Assembly: GCA_910890315.1 (NCBI GenBank)
Contig: CAJVGD010000042.1
Location: forward strand, 1,178,001 to 1,242,000
Direction of reading: 5' to 3'
Length of the DNA stretch: 64,000 nucleotides
Origin: Serendipita indica DSM 11827
Taxonomy: Eukaryota > Basidiomycota > Agaricomycetes > Sebacinales > Serendipitaceae
Positions within the stretch are counted from its first letter, which is position 1; each line of letters begins with the position of its first letter. The translations under genes and the position numbers were made by a program. Of this stretch, positions 33,101 through 46,400 are shown piece after piece. The notes under the pieces are model-generated. The model did no database searches. It was not told where the DNA came from and saw only the letters and a list, made by a program, of their open reading frames with translations.

Positions 33101-35875
33101 CACGCATAACAGCGCTCCATCATCGTCGACGAGAAAACTCATTGGTCTCCCACAAAGTGCAACTGCTTCTTGGTGATGCCTTCTTCCGCCTGAAGAACCC
33201 AGAAAAGGAGAAGCATTACTACGAGCAAGCTGAGCTCATTCGTAATGAGCTTTTGGGAGGTATATGGATGGGATTATTGGCGACTTGCTCTAACCTCTTG
33301 ACAGCCGCCGAGAAGACTGCAATACAGTCAATGCGCGAACTACCAGCCGAACTTGAGCGAATCTCGGTCAAGAATGCCAATGACTCCGATGATACAGTTC
33401 CAACCTTGAGGAATCTGCTACTGGATGGGCCGCCGCAACCTGGCATTCTGACTACCACCATCGTATGATGTTTATCATTATCCGTATATATATCCCTAAC
33501 TAGATTTCTGCAGTTCTGGGACGAGGAAGAGGTTATCGACATTCTCAACGAGCAAACTCAATTCCTCTTCGAATGGAAGGACCACATTATCGAGCTCATT
33601 ACCCAAGATTTAATATCAGAAGCGGAAGCTGATGATGACAAGACACCTTACGAACGGGCTGTCGAAGTCCAGCTCGAATGCGAGGCATTCCTCAAAGGAT
33701 ATCAAAGTCTACTTGTAAGGGACCCGTATTTAACCGCCATCCAATCGACTAAACCCTGTCAGGCGGATCGTCGAGAGGCATTGATTGCAGAAAGGACCTT
33801 GCTTGCTGCCGCGGAGAACCGTGAGGACAAAACGCGCAAGACCGCAGCGGCCTCGAAAGCCCAGAAACAAGTGGTAAAGAAGGCGCCGGATGAGGATAGC
33901 GCCATAGTTGCGGCCCTTGATAAAGGGCGTCGCGCTCTCACTGGGGGGTTGAATGGCAGAGCGCTTAAGGTCAATTGTACTCCTTTCAAATGCCCAAACT
34001 TACACATTATTACAGACTTCAATCGTTTTGCTAAGTAACCTCGTTAAAGATACAGATGAGGATAAGCATCCCGAAGAGGTCGCAATTGCAAAGCACGAGC
34101 TGGCAAGATTGAAAAAAGTTCTTGCGGTTCAGAGTACGGCTTTACAAGTTCGGAACTCTAATGCTAACCGTCTTTATAGCAAAGCAGATGGATCGTCTTG
34201 AAAAGCAACTTGCGCCAATTCGCAAGACCTTCAACGACAGGATTGAGTAAGGAAAAAAGAATCCTTTCTTCTCTCTGACTCAGCGAGTCTAGATATTTTC
34301 GTCAGCTACAAGCGATCAACGACTCCGTAGCTGCGGTAGAGTGGGAGGAAGAAACACTGGAGGACGCTATTCTTGTATGCGTCACAGAGCATACGGCTGC
34401 CGAGCGAGCAGTAAACACGCGACTTGCTCGCCAACGATATCTCAACTCCATCACCAATATCGACGACGAAGACGAGGAGGAACGGTCGTGCGTTCTTTGT
34501 AAATGCGACTTCGACAAGGGTGTCATTCTTGGATGTACGTTGTCAAAGACTCCCTGCATTTTCTCTCAATGTTCTTTCAGGCGTTCATCATTTCTGCGAG
34601 GTACTTGCCAAACACTCATAATGATTCCAGCCTCTGACAGGATATCCTAGGATTGTATTACCATGTGGATGGTAAAGGGTGCAAGCAGAGTTTGCCCAGT
34701 TTGCCGGTATGCCAGTAGAATTTGTCAAACGCCAGGATCTTACATAGTAATAGTGCGCCTATCGAGAAGAATGCCATTCAACGAATCCATCTTGGTCATG
34801 AGGCTGCCTCAGCTTCGACTCTCGAGCGGAGTACGCTCCGACAGAGGCGCGCCCGGAGCCTGGATTCCTACAGCGTCATGTCCGAAGAAATGCGTACGGT
34901 GCGTCGTGAATAGTAATCCAGACCCACCAATATTTAACTTCTGAGTAGGAAATTCTTGACATTGACGTTCGATCTGATGGACACGGATCCAAAATCATGT
35001 TCTTGGTCAGGCATCTCCTTTGGTTGCAAACCCATGATCCTGGTTCCAAGTGCATCGTATTTAGCACTTGGGCGTCAGGAATGTCCAGTGAGTCGGTGTC
35101 AATCATATATACATCACTTACACTCTCATAGTCATCGCCGACGCTCTCCAGAGAAACGGGATCAGGTTTGTAAGGATAGACGGCAAGAACAACAAGAAAG
35201 CAACTCCCGTCCAAGACTTCGCAAAGGATCCCGTTGCACAAGTTCTTCTACTACATGGGTAGGCTGCTTTCTTGTCATTCCATGCAGCAAGGCTCATGTA
35301 CTCTAGGGAGCGTGATGTCTCTGGACTCAATATCGTTTGCGCCAATCGTGTTATGCTCGTCGAGCCAACGGTATGGTCAACATGACATGTATTGTAACAT
35401 GCTAATATGCTGACGGTATCTAGGTCAATCACAACTTTGAAGTACAAGGTAAATTTGCTCTTTTCAAGTGTTTCTATAACTAACCGATCCGCCAGCAATT
35501 GCTAGAATCGATCGACTAGGCCAGAAAAAGTCGACAGAGGTATACTGTTACTCAGTTGAGGATACCGTCGAGCGCAGCATTCTTGATTTGGCCGCTCGAC
35601 AAGGCTTGTCGCTCTACACGAAGGACAAGGCCGAAGTAGCAATGGATGTAAGTCAATTTCAACGTGGCAAAGAGGCCATCGACGCTCCTTCACGCGGCAA
35701 GAAGACGGGTGATTTTATTGCAAGTGGAGAGGATATGCTGGCGATCACTTTCCCTCATTTGTACGAGGAGGCAGACGACAATATGGAAGACTTCGTATAC
35801 CTGGAAACGACAGAGGTTCCAGTGGTAACCAATTCCTGGGGAGACGCACCTTCGGCTCCTTCGGGTTCAAACTAA
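30200..35875 (+). CDS. SNF2-family ATPase with inserted RING finger, Irc20/SHPRH-like E3 ubiquitin ligase
   Basis: This large nuclear protein starts MDTIELGGLIGNTGNQKNTL. The SNF2 ATPase N-lobe has Walker A in GGILAEMMGCGKTVECIALM (about 31450-31508), motif Ia TTLIVTPANLQKQWIEEI, and a DEVQ-type Walker B (FWRVIMDEVQMAGG), as in Irc20 and SHPRH. Next come FAVSGTPAKASVSDLQ and a long charged spacer with coiled coil and an acidic run (DDSDDSDGEDSEEEN). The RING is split over introns: SCVLCKCDFDKGVILGC, VHHFCE and CITMWMVKGASRVCPVCR (about 34486-34710). The helicase C-lobe follows with KCIVFSTWASG-like sequence near 35050, then GLNIVCANRVMLVEPTVNHN and ARIDRLGQKKSTEVYCYSVE. It ends PSAPSGSN. The RING between the two ATPase lobes defines this family, which acts in DNA damage tolerance and recombination. 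Confidence 0.92.
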
Positions 35876-35953
35876 ACCCGCTCATAGATTGACCGTAGAG
35901 AGTATATTAACCAATACTAAACACTTATTCTCATTGTCAGATGAGAATTTTAT

Positions 35954-38292
35954 CTAGTCAAAGACGAGTCTGCCCATCAATTCATTATCAAATCTCGTCC
36001 TCGATTCCTCCACCGTACTACCTCTGCGCTCGGTAATCTTTGAGAATGTCTCTCTGAATTCTTTAAACGCATCAAGGTATGCGTCTTCTTTGATATATGT
36101 TTCTATCGGCTTTCCGTCAACATTGAGATCAAACCAATGTTTCGCCCAATGCGGTCTTGCATTCTGACGTTTGCCCTCTCGGTCGGTATACGATGTCCAG
36201 CGATCCACGACCAGCTGACGTATGCCGCGCCACTCCTCTGGTGGTGTAGTAAGGTGTGTAAATATCTCAATGGACGCGGTCGACTGATTGCTGCGCTGAG
36301 GGGCTAGGAGGACTGACGAGCCACCAGTGAGGCGCATCTCTAACCTGTTTTCGGTGTAACTAATGTATCTGTATCAATAAATACAACTTACGCTGCTCGA
36401 ACGGGACACTCGGGACGAGAGTAGATGGCTGATATCCCATCCCACCTACAAATTCATTTAGTTGTGCAAGAAATGCGTAGGAAAGGACGAACCAGGCACG
36501 TTGGATTGCCTCGTAATCTCTCTTTCCATCAACGTGACTGATGGGCAATTCCCACTCCATACCCCAGAATGGAAAGTTTTCTGTAAAAAGCATTTGAGAT
36601 AGGCTTCCAACATGTTTACGGCACTCACGACTTCCTCCTCTGAAATGTAGTCCTTCACTGATGTACGAAGTCATCGAAGGCTGTCCATCACGGATATTCG
36701 GAAGAGAAGCGAGCGAGGCTAGTCCAAAGGAGTACGTCTGCAAAGCTGGGGGAAGCCATTTCCAGCCGGCAATGGATGCAGCAAAGGCGCTGTGTACCTG
36801 TGCGTCGTTATAATTCTCAAGGCCAAACTTGGGAAACTGTGGCAGGCTTGAGTCCTCCGGTGTGCGTGAACGACCTATCACAGTCTTAGGTATAGCGCTA
36901 GTTTAAAGATGTGACTCACGCCTCCATGTATTGACCCAAGCATTCTTCTGGTAGGGAAACCAAAACCATTCGTGAAAGTGGTCCTCTTCGCAGCGCCTTA
37001 TCCACTCTAACCTGGCCTTCTCAACGTCTTCGGATGTAATATTTGCTTCCGACATTTGTTGAAGAACGATTTGTGGTATGGGAAACCCTCTGGGTGGTGG
37101 AATGGCAAGAACGAGCGGAACTTGGGTCGGTCGCATCTCCGAAATGGTCATGGGCTCCAACTGCAGCGTGATGGACGTGACGACGCCCAGTAGACCAAAA
37201 CAACCACTTGCGGCTTTAAGTTCTTCGGGGTCGAAGACTTTCTGGAGTTGCCCTCGAGCATCAACATACTCAATCTCCAGGACAAGATCGGATAATGTCG
37301 AAGTGGAAAGACCTGCTCCGTGGCATATAGTGGCATTAGTGCCTCCAAATGTCACGGCCAGGACGACTGTGTTGAATGGGAGGGCAAGTTGCCCGTGCTC
37401 GTGGCACCAAAGTCGAAACTGATTATTCGTCGTCCCGGCCATGATACGAGCGAATGCGTGGCCTTCCTTCGGCGCATTACCATTGAGTGTATCAAGCAAT
37501 GTTATGCCTTGAAGCTCGCTGTGCCAGTCCGCTGGTGGATCGTCGTAAGGCAGTTCCTCTCGCAAAATAGGTGGAATAAACGTGATAATAATATCGTCTG
37601 GAGTCGAGTAAAGTGGACTATGACAAGGTCAGCCATGGTCAGTTTACTAGGAGTAGCTGACCTCCAGGTATGCCGATATCCCGCAACGCGGACTTTCTTG
37701 TTAATTAACCCGGCCCATCTAATCACTGCCTGAATTCCACGCATGCTTCTGACAATGAGGATATATGCGGGCTTGTAGTCGACCAACGCCACCCAATTCT
37801 TAAACGACTTGCCGTCGACGACCTGTTGGACCTCCCAGTCCTCGAGAGAAAACTCTTTGACCAATGAATCTGGTAGTTTGAAAGATCCATATTCTGGGGC
37901 TTGAGGCTCTGCTTGGGCTTGGCCGACGTTGGTCCCTTTTGACGACGTAGTGGCAGGAATCTGCGATGGGTCTACACCAAGCAAGGGAAGAAGAGGATAA
38001 AGTCTTTCATCTTGAAGGCTTCTCTGAACAAGATCTGCATGTATCTTGTCTGCCTGGATTTGCCGATGTGAGTTGCAGCCCAGACCGGCGAAGCTCCAGA
38101 ACTCACGTCCAGATGGTCGATAATCTCGACGCCTGGGGTACTGTAATCTCGGCTTGCAGCAGACATTATCGTAGGATTCACGGTGAGGAAATAGAGGACG
38201 TGGTCGGGAGCAAAGTCGATGAGTTTGTCACCCATCGGCAAAAGCAAGGAGGGGAATGCATTACGCAGCGGGATGTCAGATACACAATACAT
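35954..38292 (-). CDS. FAD-linked oxidase of the aldonolactone oxidase type (PCMH/FAD_binding_4)
   Basis: The N-terminal exon starts MYCVSDIPLRNAFPSLLLPM (ATG at 38292; an internal Met at about 38235 is an alternative). After an intron the sequence runs RLYPLLPLLGVDPSQIP. The FAD domain follows with PAYILIVRSMRGIQAVIRWA and KKVRVAGYRHTW, joined over an intron to SPLYSTPDDIIITFIPP, then NTVVLAVTFGGTNATICHGA and KAASGCFGLLGVVTSITLQL. The C-terminal region contains ARPHWAKHW; HWxK is the substrate-site motif of aldonolactone oxidoreductases, the group that makes erythroascorbate. The enzyme is longer than yeast Alo1, and its N-terminal ~100 residues are extra, so the substrate is uncertain. It is convergent with the SNF2/RING gene, 78 bp apart. 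Confidence 0.88.
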
Positions 38293-38344
38293 AAGCACTA
38301 ATGAACGCTATGAATTTGATAAGTCAGGCATCGGATCGTGATTC

Positions 38345-38380
38345 GTAAAGTTCGTGAGGTCGTGAGGTTCGTGAGAAATT
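38345..38380 (+). repeat. Short direct repeats of GTTCGTGAG/GTCGTGAG type
   Basis: GTTCGTGAG occurs twice with GTCGTGAG between, within about 35 bp just downstream of the membrane-protein stop. It looks like local slippage and has no evident function. Confidence 0.3.
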
Positions 38381-38395
38381 AAAGGGATTATACGT

Positions 38396-40050
38396 TCAAG
38401 GAGCCAGTTCGCGTCTCGCCTTGCTGGTCATAGAGACAATGGTCGAAACTCGGGTGCTAAGGCGGCTAGAAAATGGGCTGTAACTTGGCGGAGGGGTAAT
38501 AGGAATCGGGGGAGAGAGGAGGTTCGCGCCCTGTTCGCTGCTGACCTGTAGCGAGCCATGATTGACCACTATTAGAGCGGGAATCTGCTTGAGGCTCTTC
38601 TTGAACTGTGACGATGGCGAGGAATGGGAACTGGATGCCGTGCCTGACCTGTTGCTGGCCGTGACGAATGAATAAATTGGTTCAAAGGGTCGATATAAGG
38701 GCTCCAAATGCAAGGGAGACGGGAACTTGAGCTGGGGCAACCCGTATTGTGGGGCATCTTTTGGTTCCTGTAGGATGGGTGAAAAGGAATGCTGGTCGTT
38801 GAGTGATGCACTTCGTTCAAGAGTGGCCGTAGAGTTTCGATTCGAGGGTCTAGACGACGCCCGAGAGCTTGGCCGTGTCTCGCTGAGGACTGGTCGCAAA
38901 AGATCAGGCTCGGAATACGAGACTAGAGGGAACATGCCAGATTAGCGGAGAGCATAATTCACGAAACAAGGACACTCACCATAGGGTTGAGTGAACGGAA
39001 ACAGGGTAACACCATGCGAATCATCGAGCCAAAGCGTCGCGCGATCAGTGCCCTGACGAAACTTGCAAAGGATTCGCGCAAGGTATGACTTTTTGTCCCT
39101 TATATATCTACCAAGAGGTACTGGTTTGACTTCTTGGAGAGGATCATTATCTCTATTACTGCAACGGCGGGCAGCGATATAGACAATGACCAACAACGTG
39201 CAGCAAATTGCAATAGCTAAGATGCCGAATGCAATGCCCATGTGCCTCAAACCCATATCCACGGCGTTGGTTTCGTCCAAGATTGACGTTTGAGATGTGG
39301 CATTGTCATCACGCCGCGTCTGTTGGAGAGTAGACGTGAGGTTCTGAGTGGGAGAGGAGGATAATGTGGAATGGGTGGAATTAGATGTTTGGGAGCTGGT
39401 ACTGGTGCTTGCTGGTTGTTTGTCGACGAGGAGGACAAGTAAACACAGCGGAGAGAGGGTCACTGACGTGACACAGGTGAAAATCCAAAAGTTGATCAAA
39501 GGGGTATCGACCAAAAGTGAAAACTGCCGACATAATCTGCAGATATCGGTTCCACATGGTGGGACCAAGGTCTTTCTGGGATGTGGCATTAGGGTCGGAT
39601 AATGGGAGCGAGGCCAAAGTCATGATCAAAGGGATTGTAAAGTGAAGAATATATAAAATGGTTAGTCGCGAGGGAATGGTCGTAAAAGCGGGCGAAGGAG
39701 AGTTGAGGGAGGGGTTGCAACATGTTGGACGAACTTTGCTTGTTTTATATCCTACTGGCCTCGACCTAGGGCGCAAAACTTTGCTCGGGGTAAAGGGACA
39801 ACCGAGCCAGGGGTGCCAATGCCACAAGCGACCTGTGGGCTCAGAGTGAGACGGTGAGGCAAACAAGGGCGTGTTTCTGTAAATGATCTAAAATTCAGTA
39901 CTCACCACGCAATGGAATTACGACGAGAGGAGTATCTGCACGGTTTGAAGCTACTTTAGAGCCAGCCACAAGGCAGAGGTTGGAGATCAAGACAAGGAGC
40001 GCCGCCAACAAAGGGCAGCCTTTGGCTGTCAGCCGCACGCCCGTTGACAT
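38396..40050 (-). CDS. Ser/Thr-rich single-pass membrane protein
   Basis: The most likely start is the ATG at 40050, which gives a good signal peptide (PLLAALLVLISNLCLVAGSK). An intron near 39840-39910 follows. The middle 5' structure is uncertain because two frames are open between 39380 and 39840. The rest is clear: a Ser/Thr/Gln-rich ectodomain (SNSTHSTLSSSPTQNLTSTL) with N-glycosylation sites, one membrane helix (MGIAFGILAIAICCTLLVIV), a basic cytoplasmic start (YIAARRCSNRD) and, after an intron at about 38937-38993, a Ser/Pro-rich tail (RPSSRASSRPSNRNSTATLE). This Mid2/Wsc-like layout is common among fungal cell-surface sensor-type proteins, but there is no sequence proof of that role. 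It shares a 514-bp divergent region with dihydroxy-acid dehydratase. Confidence 0.65.
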
Positions 40051-40564
40051 ACCATGCTATTCCAAATAAGGGTGTAGAGCTCTGATTTCATTTTTTCATG
40101 CAAATGTCCACAAGGAGCGCCGACAACTCGGGGGGTCCAGTTTCGACGGTTTCGACACTGCCCGACGTTGCGAAGCTCTGCGTGTTCCATCTTTTGCGGG
40201 CTGGAAATGTTGAGATCAGGCTCGCAAAGTCCAGAACGGTGACGGGAAAGGCTCAGTGGTGCCGGTTGCTCGTGACAGCAGAACATTTTGGGCTATTCGA
40301 CTTGCATCCACAAATATTCCAACAAGAATAGTATCGAATTCGGTACCAATGTCTTTCAATCCCAAAGCTGGTGTGGTTCAACCTACATTGGCGGTCATGC
40401 CCACCTCTTCGTAAAGTCAAACGTCCTCTTGGAAGAAAGGGGTCATAGCAGCGGAGTAATTGTGCCGATTGGAGTTCGACGACGCGCGATTGGCCAGTCA
40501 TGAACCAAGTCAGGCGGTTCTTAGTCAATTGGTAGATCTCATCAGAGGTTCAACGTCGACTACA
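40051..40564. promoter_or_regulatory. Divergent intergenic region
   Basis: These 514 bp lie between two divergent genes and should hold both promoters. Short frames on each strand are not coherent proteins. I see no recognisable regulatory motif. Confidence 0.4.
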
Positions 40565-43229
40565 ATGTCTAACGAAGTACAGATGTGAGCGATAATTATC
40601 TCTGCACTTGTGGATTGAACCTCAGAAAGTATTGATCCTGGTTCGTGCCCTCTAGCCACAAGCTGAAGCGGCCGGAGGCTCAGGATGCCGCAAGTGACGC
40701 AAACGAGAACGCAAAGCTTAACAAAATCTCTTCACAGATTACTCAAGACAAGGTAAGCAGGTCTATGTGTATGAAGCACTCGTCCCTTACATCGGATAGG
40801 CTCGCGGTGGCGCACAAGCAATGCTGTATGCCACAGGGCTGACCGAGGAAGATATGGGGAAAGCACAGATTGGTATCGCGAGTCTTTGGTGGGAAGGTGA
40901 GGTGGCTACCAATTCATGACTATACTATCTGAATTATTTCCTAGGCAATCCTTGCAATATGCATCTCCTCGACCTCGCCAAAAAGGTCAAGGAGGGGTGT
41001 GAGGCGGAGGGAATGCTCGGGATGACATTCAATACCATTGGCGTGAGGTGCGTCGACCTTTACATCCCAGCACAGGTAGCTCACGCCAGCCAAGTGATGG
41101 GATGACGATGGGAACTGAGGGTATGCGCTACAGTCTTCCCAGCAGAGATCTCATTGCAGACTCGATCGAGACGGTTCGCCTTTACCCTGTTTGCATTCTT
41201 GGGTACTTACGGCTTTCTAGGTGGTGATGGTACGAATTTGAATCAATCACTATTACTTCTCTGACCAACTCATTCTATCTCCCAGGCTCAACATTATGAT
41301 GGGTACGCCATCACGTTGTGGGATCGTTTTCAGCTGACTCTCCTCTAGCAACAGTACGTCTTAGGAAACATAAGTGAAAAGGCTCAATATTGCACCAGTC
41401 TGCATCCCCAGTTGTGACAAGAATAGTGCGTTGACTTCCAGTGATGCTTTCCTCCTCATCTGTGAATAGTGCCGGGATGCGCTATCGCCGCTGCACGACA
41501 TAATCGACCTACTATTATGATATACGGCGGAACCATCGCAGCAGGGAGACGTCAATTGGATTGCCCTGCAATGGGTTTCAAAAAGGGAGACATTGCGAAC
41601 ATCGCGGATGCATACGAGGTTTGGGGTGAGTAACTGCTCCATATTGCGAGTATTAGCTAATAAAATGCATAGGAGCCTATACTACCGGCAAGATTTCCGA
41701 CGAGGAGCGTTTCGACGTCGTCCGCCATGCATGCCCAGGAGCAGGGGCATGTGGTGGGATGTACACGTATGTCATGTACTGTTTCGGGTGGTTCATGGCT
41801 CATTACTTCTACAGGGCGAACACCATGAGCTCCTGTCTTGAAGTTCTGGGGCTCTCCCTGCCGTATTCTTCCAGCATCGGGGCAACTCATCCAGGTGGAT
41901 CGTTTGCGTCTCGATTTATGTCATCATCTTACAATTTCAGAGAAACTACAGGAGTGCTATCGAGCGGCTCAGTATATGAAGACCTTGCTCAAAAAGGATA
42001 TCAAACCTCGAGACATCATGACAAGAAAGTCGTTTGAGAATGCTATCACACTGGTAAACGTGCTCGGTGCATCTACCAATGCTGTAAGTGTTCATCATAG
42101 TCGCACAATTCCGTCGAGGTTAACCCCTGGATAGGTATTGCATCTGCTTGCAATGGCCCGTGCAGCGGATATCCCTCTTACCGTCGACGACTTTCAACCA
42201 ATCGCAGACCGCACACCGTACTTGGCCGATTTGCGGCCTTCGGGCAAATACATGATGGAGGACCTCAACAGAGTCGGTGGTGTTCCTGCCGTGCTAAAGT
42301 TTGTCAAATTGCAGTCTCATGACCCTGTACAACTGAAATCATCGATAGGTACCTCCTCAAGAATACTAATTTGGTCCATGGTGATACCCTGACGGTGACA
42401 GGTCGTACTCTTGCGGAGAACCTGGAGGGTAAGTGTGTATATAATTTATGGGTCATAAATCACACTTGTCTAGATGTCCCCGAACTCGACTTTTCGAATC
42501 AGGACGTGGTCAGACCTTTGGATAACCCCATTAAATCGACCGGTCATATCTGCATCCTTCGTGGCAGTCTCGCACCAGACTCTGCTGTGGCAAAGCTCAC
42601 GGGCAAAGAGGGTATCAAGTTTGAAGGTGTGGCCAAGTGCTTCGACACCGAAGCAGAGTTCTACCCAGCCTTGAAGAATGGAGAGATAACGGCTGGTACC
42701 GTCGTAATATTCCGTTATCAGGGACCCAAAGGGGCCCCAGGAATGCCAGAAGTGCGCGTTATTGTTGGATTTACTGTCGCTTATGGATTCTAGATGCTCG
42801 GTCCAACTGGAGCAATCATGGGTGCCGGACTGGGTGATAAGACATGTCTGATCACTGACGGGCGTTTCTCTGGAGCTTCTCGCGGCTTCATTATAGGCAA
42901 GTGTTGGGCCAAATCGAATTTGCTTTACTTACTCCAATCAGGACATGTAACTCCTGAAGCACATGTTGGAGGACCAATCGCTCTCGTTGAAGACGGGGAT
43001 AGGATTGTTGTGGACGCTACGACGCGGAAAATTGAGTGGCTCGTGGATCCAGCGACCCAAGAAGCTCGCAAGACAAAGTGGGCTCAGAAAGGAGAGAGAC
43101 CTTACAATGTAAAGAGGGGAATCCTCCTTCGTTATGCACGTGATGTAGCGGTGAGTAGGGACAAGTTGAGCATTCTTCCTTCTGATAGTACGTTTTTAGC
43201 CGGCCAGTGTGGGAGCATATTGCGACTAG
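40565..43229 (+). CDS. ILV3: Dihydroxy-acid dehydratase (branched-chain amino acid synthesis)
   Basis: The enzyme dehydrates dihydroxy-isovalerate and dihydroxy-methylvalerate to keto acids for valine, leucine and isoleucine, using an Fe-S cluster. Clear motifs are [51 protein letters not shown], the cluster-binding IPSCDKNMPGCAIAA (spread over three small exons at about 41280-41495), [58 protein letters not shown] with [25 protein letters not shown] and the C terminus [10 protein letters not shown] join exon 1 (40565-40584, MSNEVQ) to [20 protein letters not shown] over an intron ending at about 40650. That N terminus is acidic and lacks an obvious mitochondrial presequence, although fungal ILV3 is normally mitochondrial. 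Exons are unusually many and small. Confidence 0.94.
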
Positions 43230-43417
43230 ATTGCAAGGTAGATCGTAGACCCAAATGCCATTTTGTTTGCAAGACTGTCTTTGCCAGTAGCTACCGTGCA
43301 CGTACATCATTCTTTGAATATTCTCATGGTATATGGTCATCATCACTGCTGGGTTTGTGATGGTCAGCTCCAAGTCGAGAGCTCATCATCATAACTTGGC
43401 CAGCACTGCGACACACG

Positions 43418-46400
43418 ATGGCCGGCTTGCTAGGCCGTGCGCCTCCAATAGTCTATTATACAGCAGTATCTGCAGCACTACTAGGAATTGTGGTCGCTCG
43501 TGCCCTTGACACGTATCACAACTTCTATGCCGCCGCCTTTTCGCTCTCGCAGAGCAATGGCAGCGTATTGGTACATCATACCGTTGCCCAAGATTAAATT
43601 TTGCTGAGATAGTTTAGGTTATGTCAAATATGGCCCTCCTCACGCTCTATCTATTCGGGCGGATGCTCCAGTTCATCTTCTTTGGTCAACTGCGGCCTCA
43701 AGAAATCGAGGTAATCAAAGTCAACATTGTATATTGTAGTAGCTGACAAATGTCTGTCACAGCGACTCTACTCTCGAGGCGGGTTCTTTGTGACCGACTT
43801 TATGCTGGCGTTTGCAACGTTCAGAGAGGCATTTGGCATCTCCTCTGGAGTGATGGTTGCCGTGCTTTTATTCGCAAAATGCTTCCATTGGTTGTTGGCC
43901 GACAGAATTGAAGCCGTACGTCCTTTAGCCACTTACGCAAGTCGCAGGGGGTAACCTTCCTATAGATTGACCAGCTGCCTTACCCGGGTCCCAAACGGCT
44001 AGAGCACGCTCGGCTCATTGCGCTCTTCTTCACGCTGTGGATATTTGACACCATCATGTTCACCTACACCGTCGACGCGGCATTTCAGAAGGGAATTGGA
44101 CTGACCGTATTGTTCGCGGCAGAGGTGAGCACAGCGCATGGTCACGTAACCAAGAATTCTAAAACAATATCTAGTACGCGATTCTACTTATAAACCTCGC
44201 CCAATCGGTCCTCAAATACCTGTTGACTATGATCGACATTCGCCGCGCGGCTAATATTGGCGGCGCTACTGCCCCTCCATGGGAAGACAAGCCAATTTAT
44301 AGTTTCTATATCGAGCTTTCGACTGGTATGTCGATTACATTTTCTATTCACAACAGGGCTGATATCATTATAGCCTTTGTTGAACTCAGCATCTATCTTA
44401 CCTATTTCACTCTGATGTCCATCTATGATTCGATTCCTGTATACGCCATACGTGACGTATATGTTGCGGGAAGCCTGTTCTTCAGCCGTTCTCTTGCTTT
44501 CATTCGCTACAAGCGTGCAATGAGAGCGTTGGACGTTTTCCCCACGCCAACGTATCAAGAATTGGCAAGCAAAAGCGACAACACCTGTATCGTGTGCCGC
44601 GAAGAATTGCATGTACCACCACCCACCCCGGTGCAAGGAGCATCACCGATCGCTCCAACCGCTCAGCCGACTGAGCCAGTAGAAGAGTCCTCCAATGGGC
44701 CACCAAAGAAACTCCCATGTGGACATATATTCCACTTGAACTGTCTGAGATCCTGGTTTGAACGACAATTAACCTGTCCTACTTGGTGAGTATTCTGCAA
44801 GTCGTCGGCCTTACTAACGATTATTTCTGCAGTCGAAGACGGGTGGATGAAGCGCAGCCCAGAGCCCCTGGAGGTACCCAAAATCCCGCAGGTGGTCAAG
44901 CCGGAGCGGCGAGAAACAACGGTCTAGATGCTGCACGACAGCCTCCTGCCGCAGGTGGTGCGGCGGGGAATCCCCGTCGTGCAGCAAACAACCCCGCCGC
45001 AGCTGGTGGGCCTGCAGACGCTGCAGTGCCGCCGTTGCGAGAGCCCCTCAGGTTTGAAGGGTTCTTTCTAATGCCAGGTGCATTCATTCCGTGGCTGGGC
45101 GGTCCAATCCTGGTCAGAGATCCAACAGCACCCTTGCCCCCACCTGCCAGACCAAATGCTGGCCCTCAACAACGGACTCGTCCGCCAAATGTGGCACCAT
45201 CCAACTTGGGAGCATCGGTCACCACGGCCCCATCAACACCATCCCATACTGCTACGCCCAGCACTTCAACCGTATTTAATATTGGAACACCAAGCCAACT
45301 TGCTGCATCGAATGCGCCCGCGCCATCTACAGAAGGCTCTTCCTCTACGACAAAGTCGAGTGTCTCTGAAGACGATGACACATCTTCAGAAAGCTCGACC
45401 TCGGAAGTAGGCACTTCAATCGAAGAGAGGAGGCGTATTGCTGCAGAAGCCGCTCTCAGACGTAATCAGGCGATTAACTCTCGTGGGTTGCCTTCAACTC
45501 CCTCGACGCCCACTCCGACACAGCGACCTGCCGCATCTCCATTCTCTCGTGCGTCATTCCCGAGGCCTCAAGAGACTGAGCAGGCAGAGGAGTACAGGAG
45601 ATACTTTGCTACTTCGGTTGATCTCTCATCGCCAACCATGAAAGCCAATGTCCCACTTCACCCTTCAAGAGTTGCGAATTCACCCAACTTGGGACAGTAT
45701 CACATCCGACCAGATGCGCCTGCATTCGTCCCTCTATTCCACAATTTCCATCAGCCACTTGCCGGGTCGTACGTTGGTCCCACCAAACCTTGGCCTACCT
45801 TGACTGCGAATGGAGGCACACAAACTCTTCCATTTCCGCAGCCAAATTCATTGTCTCAATATACGCATGCTACAGCAGGTATCACTCATCCTCCAAGTCC
45901 AAGCCCGGGGATGATACGCGGTGGCACCTTTCCTCGTCCCTCGACACCAACTCATCTCCCCCTTCATCATTCTCAGCCAGGTCCATCAGGTCTTTCACAC
46001 CAACGAGGCTCGATCTCCTTCCGTCCTGGAGAAATGAAGCGCGAGTCTTCTCCCTCCCAAGAGCTCACCACCCAGCAACTCGATATCATCACTCGTCTCC
46101 AAGTGGAAGAAAGGCTCAAGGTGCTAGAGAATGTCAAGAGAATGACGCAGCAGTGCATCGACGATCTATTGGCAGTTCGAGGGACGATACCAGCAGTAGA
46201 TTCACTGAGGGCTCGCAGCACAGATACAAGGTCGACTGCCGCATCAGAATCTTCGGGTGTATCTGAGCTCCCATTACGCGTCAAGACGGAGTCGGTACCT
46301 CCCGTCCTTCCCGGAAGCCCACCTATGCCCTCGCAGACGTCGAGTTTGGCTTCTGTAACCGCACAACTTACATCACCTCTTCTAGTGGCCGAGGCAACGT

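Noticed and set aside
40253-40528. A 91-codon minus-strand frame in the divergent region before ILV3
   Set aside because: Composition is random-like and it has no splice or promoter support.
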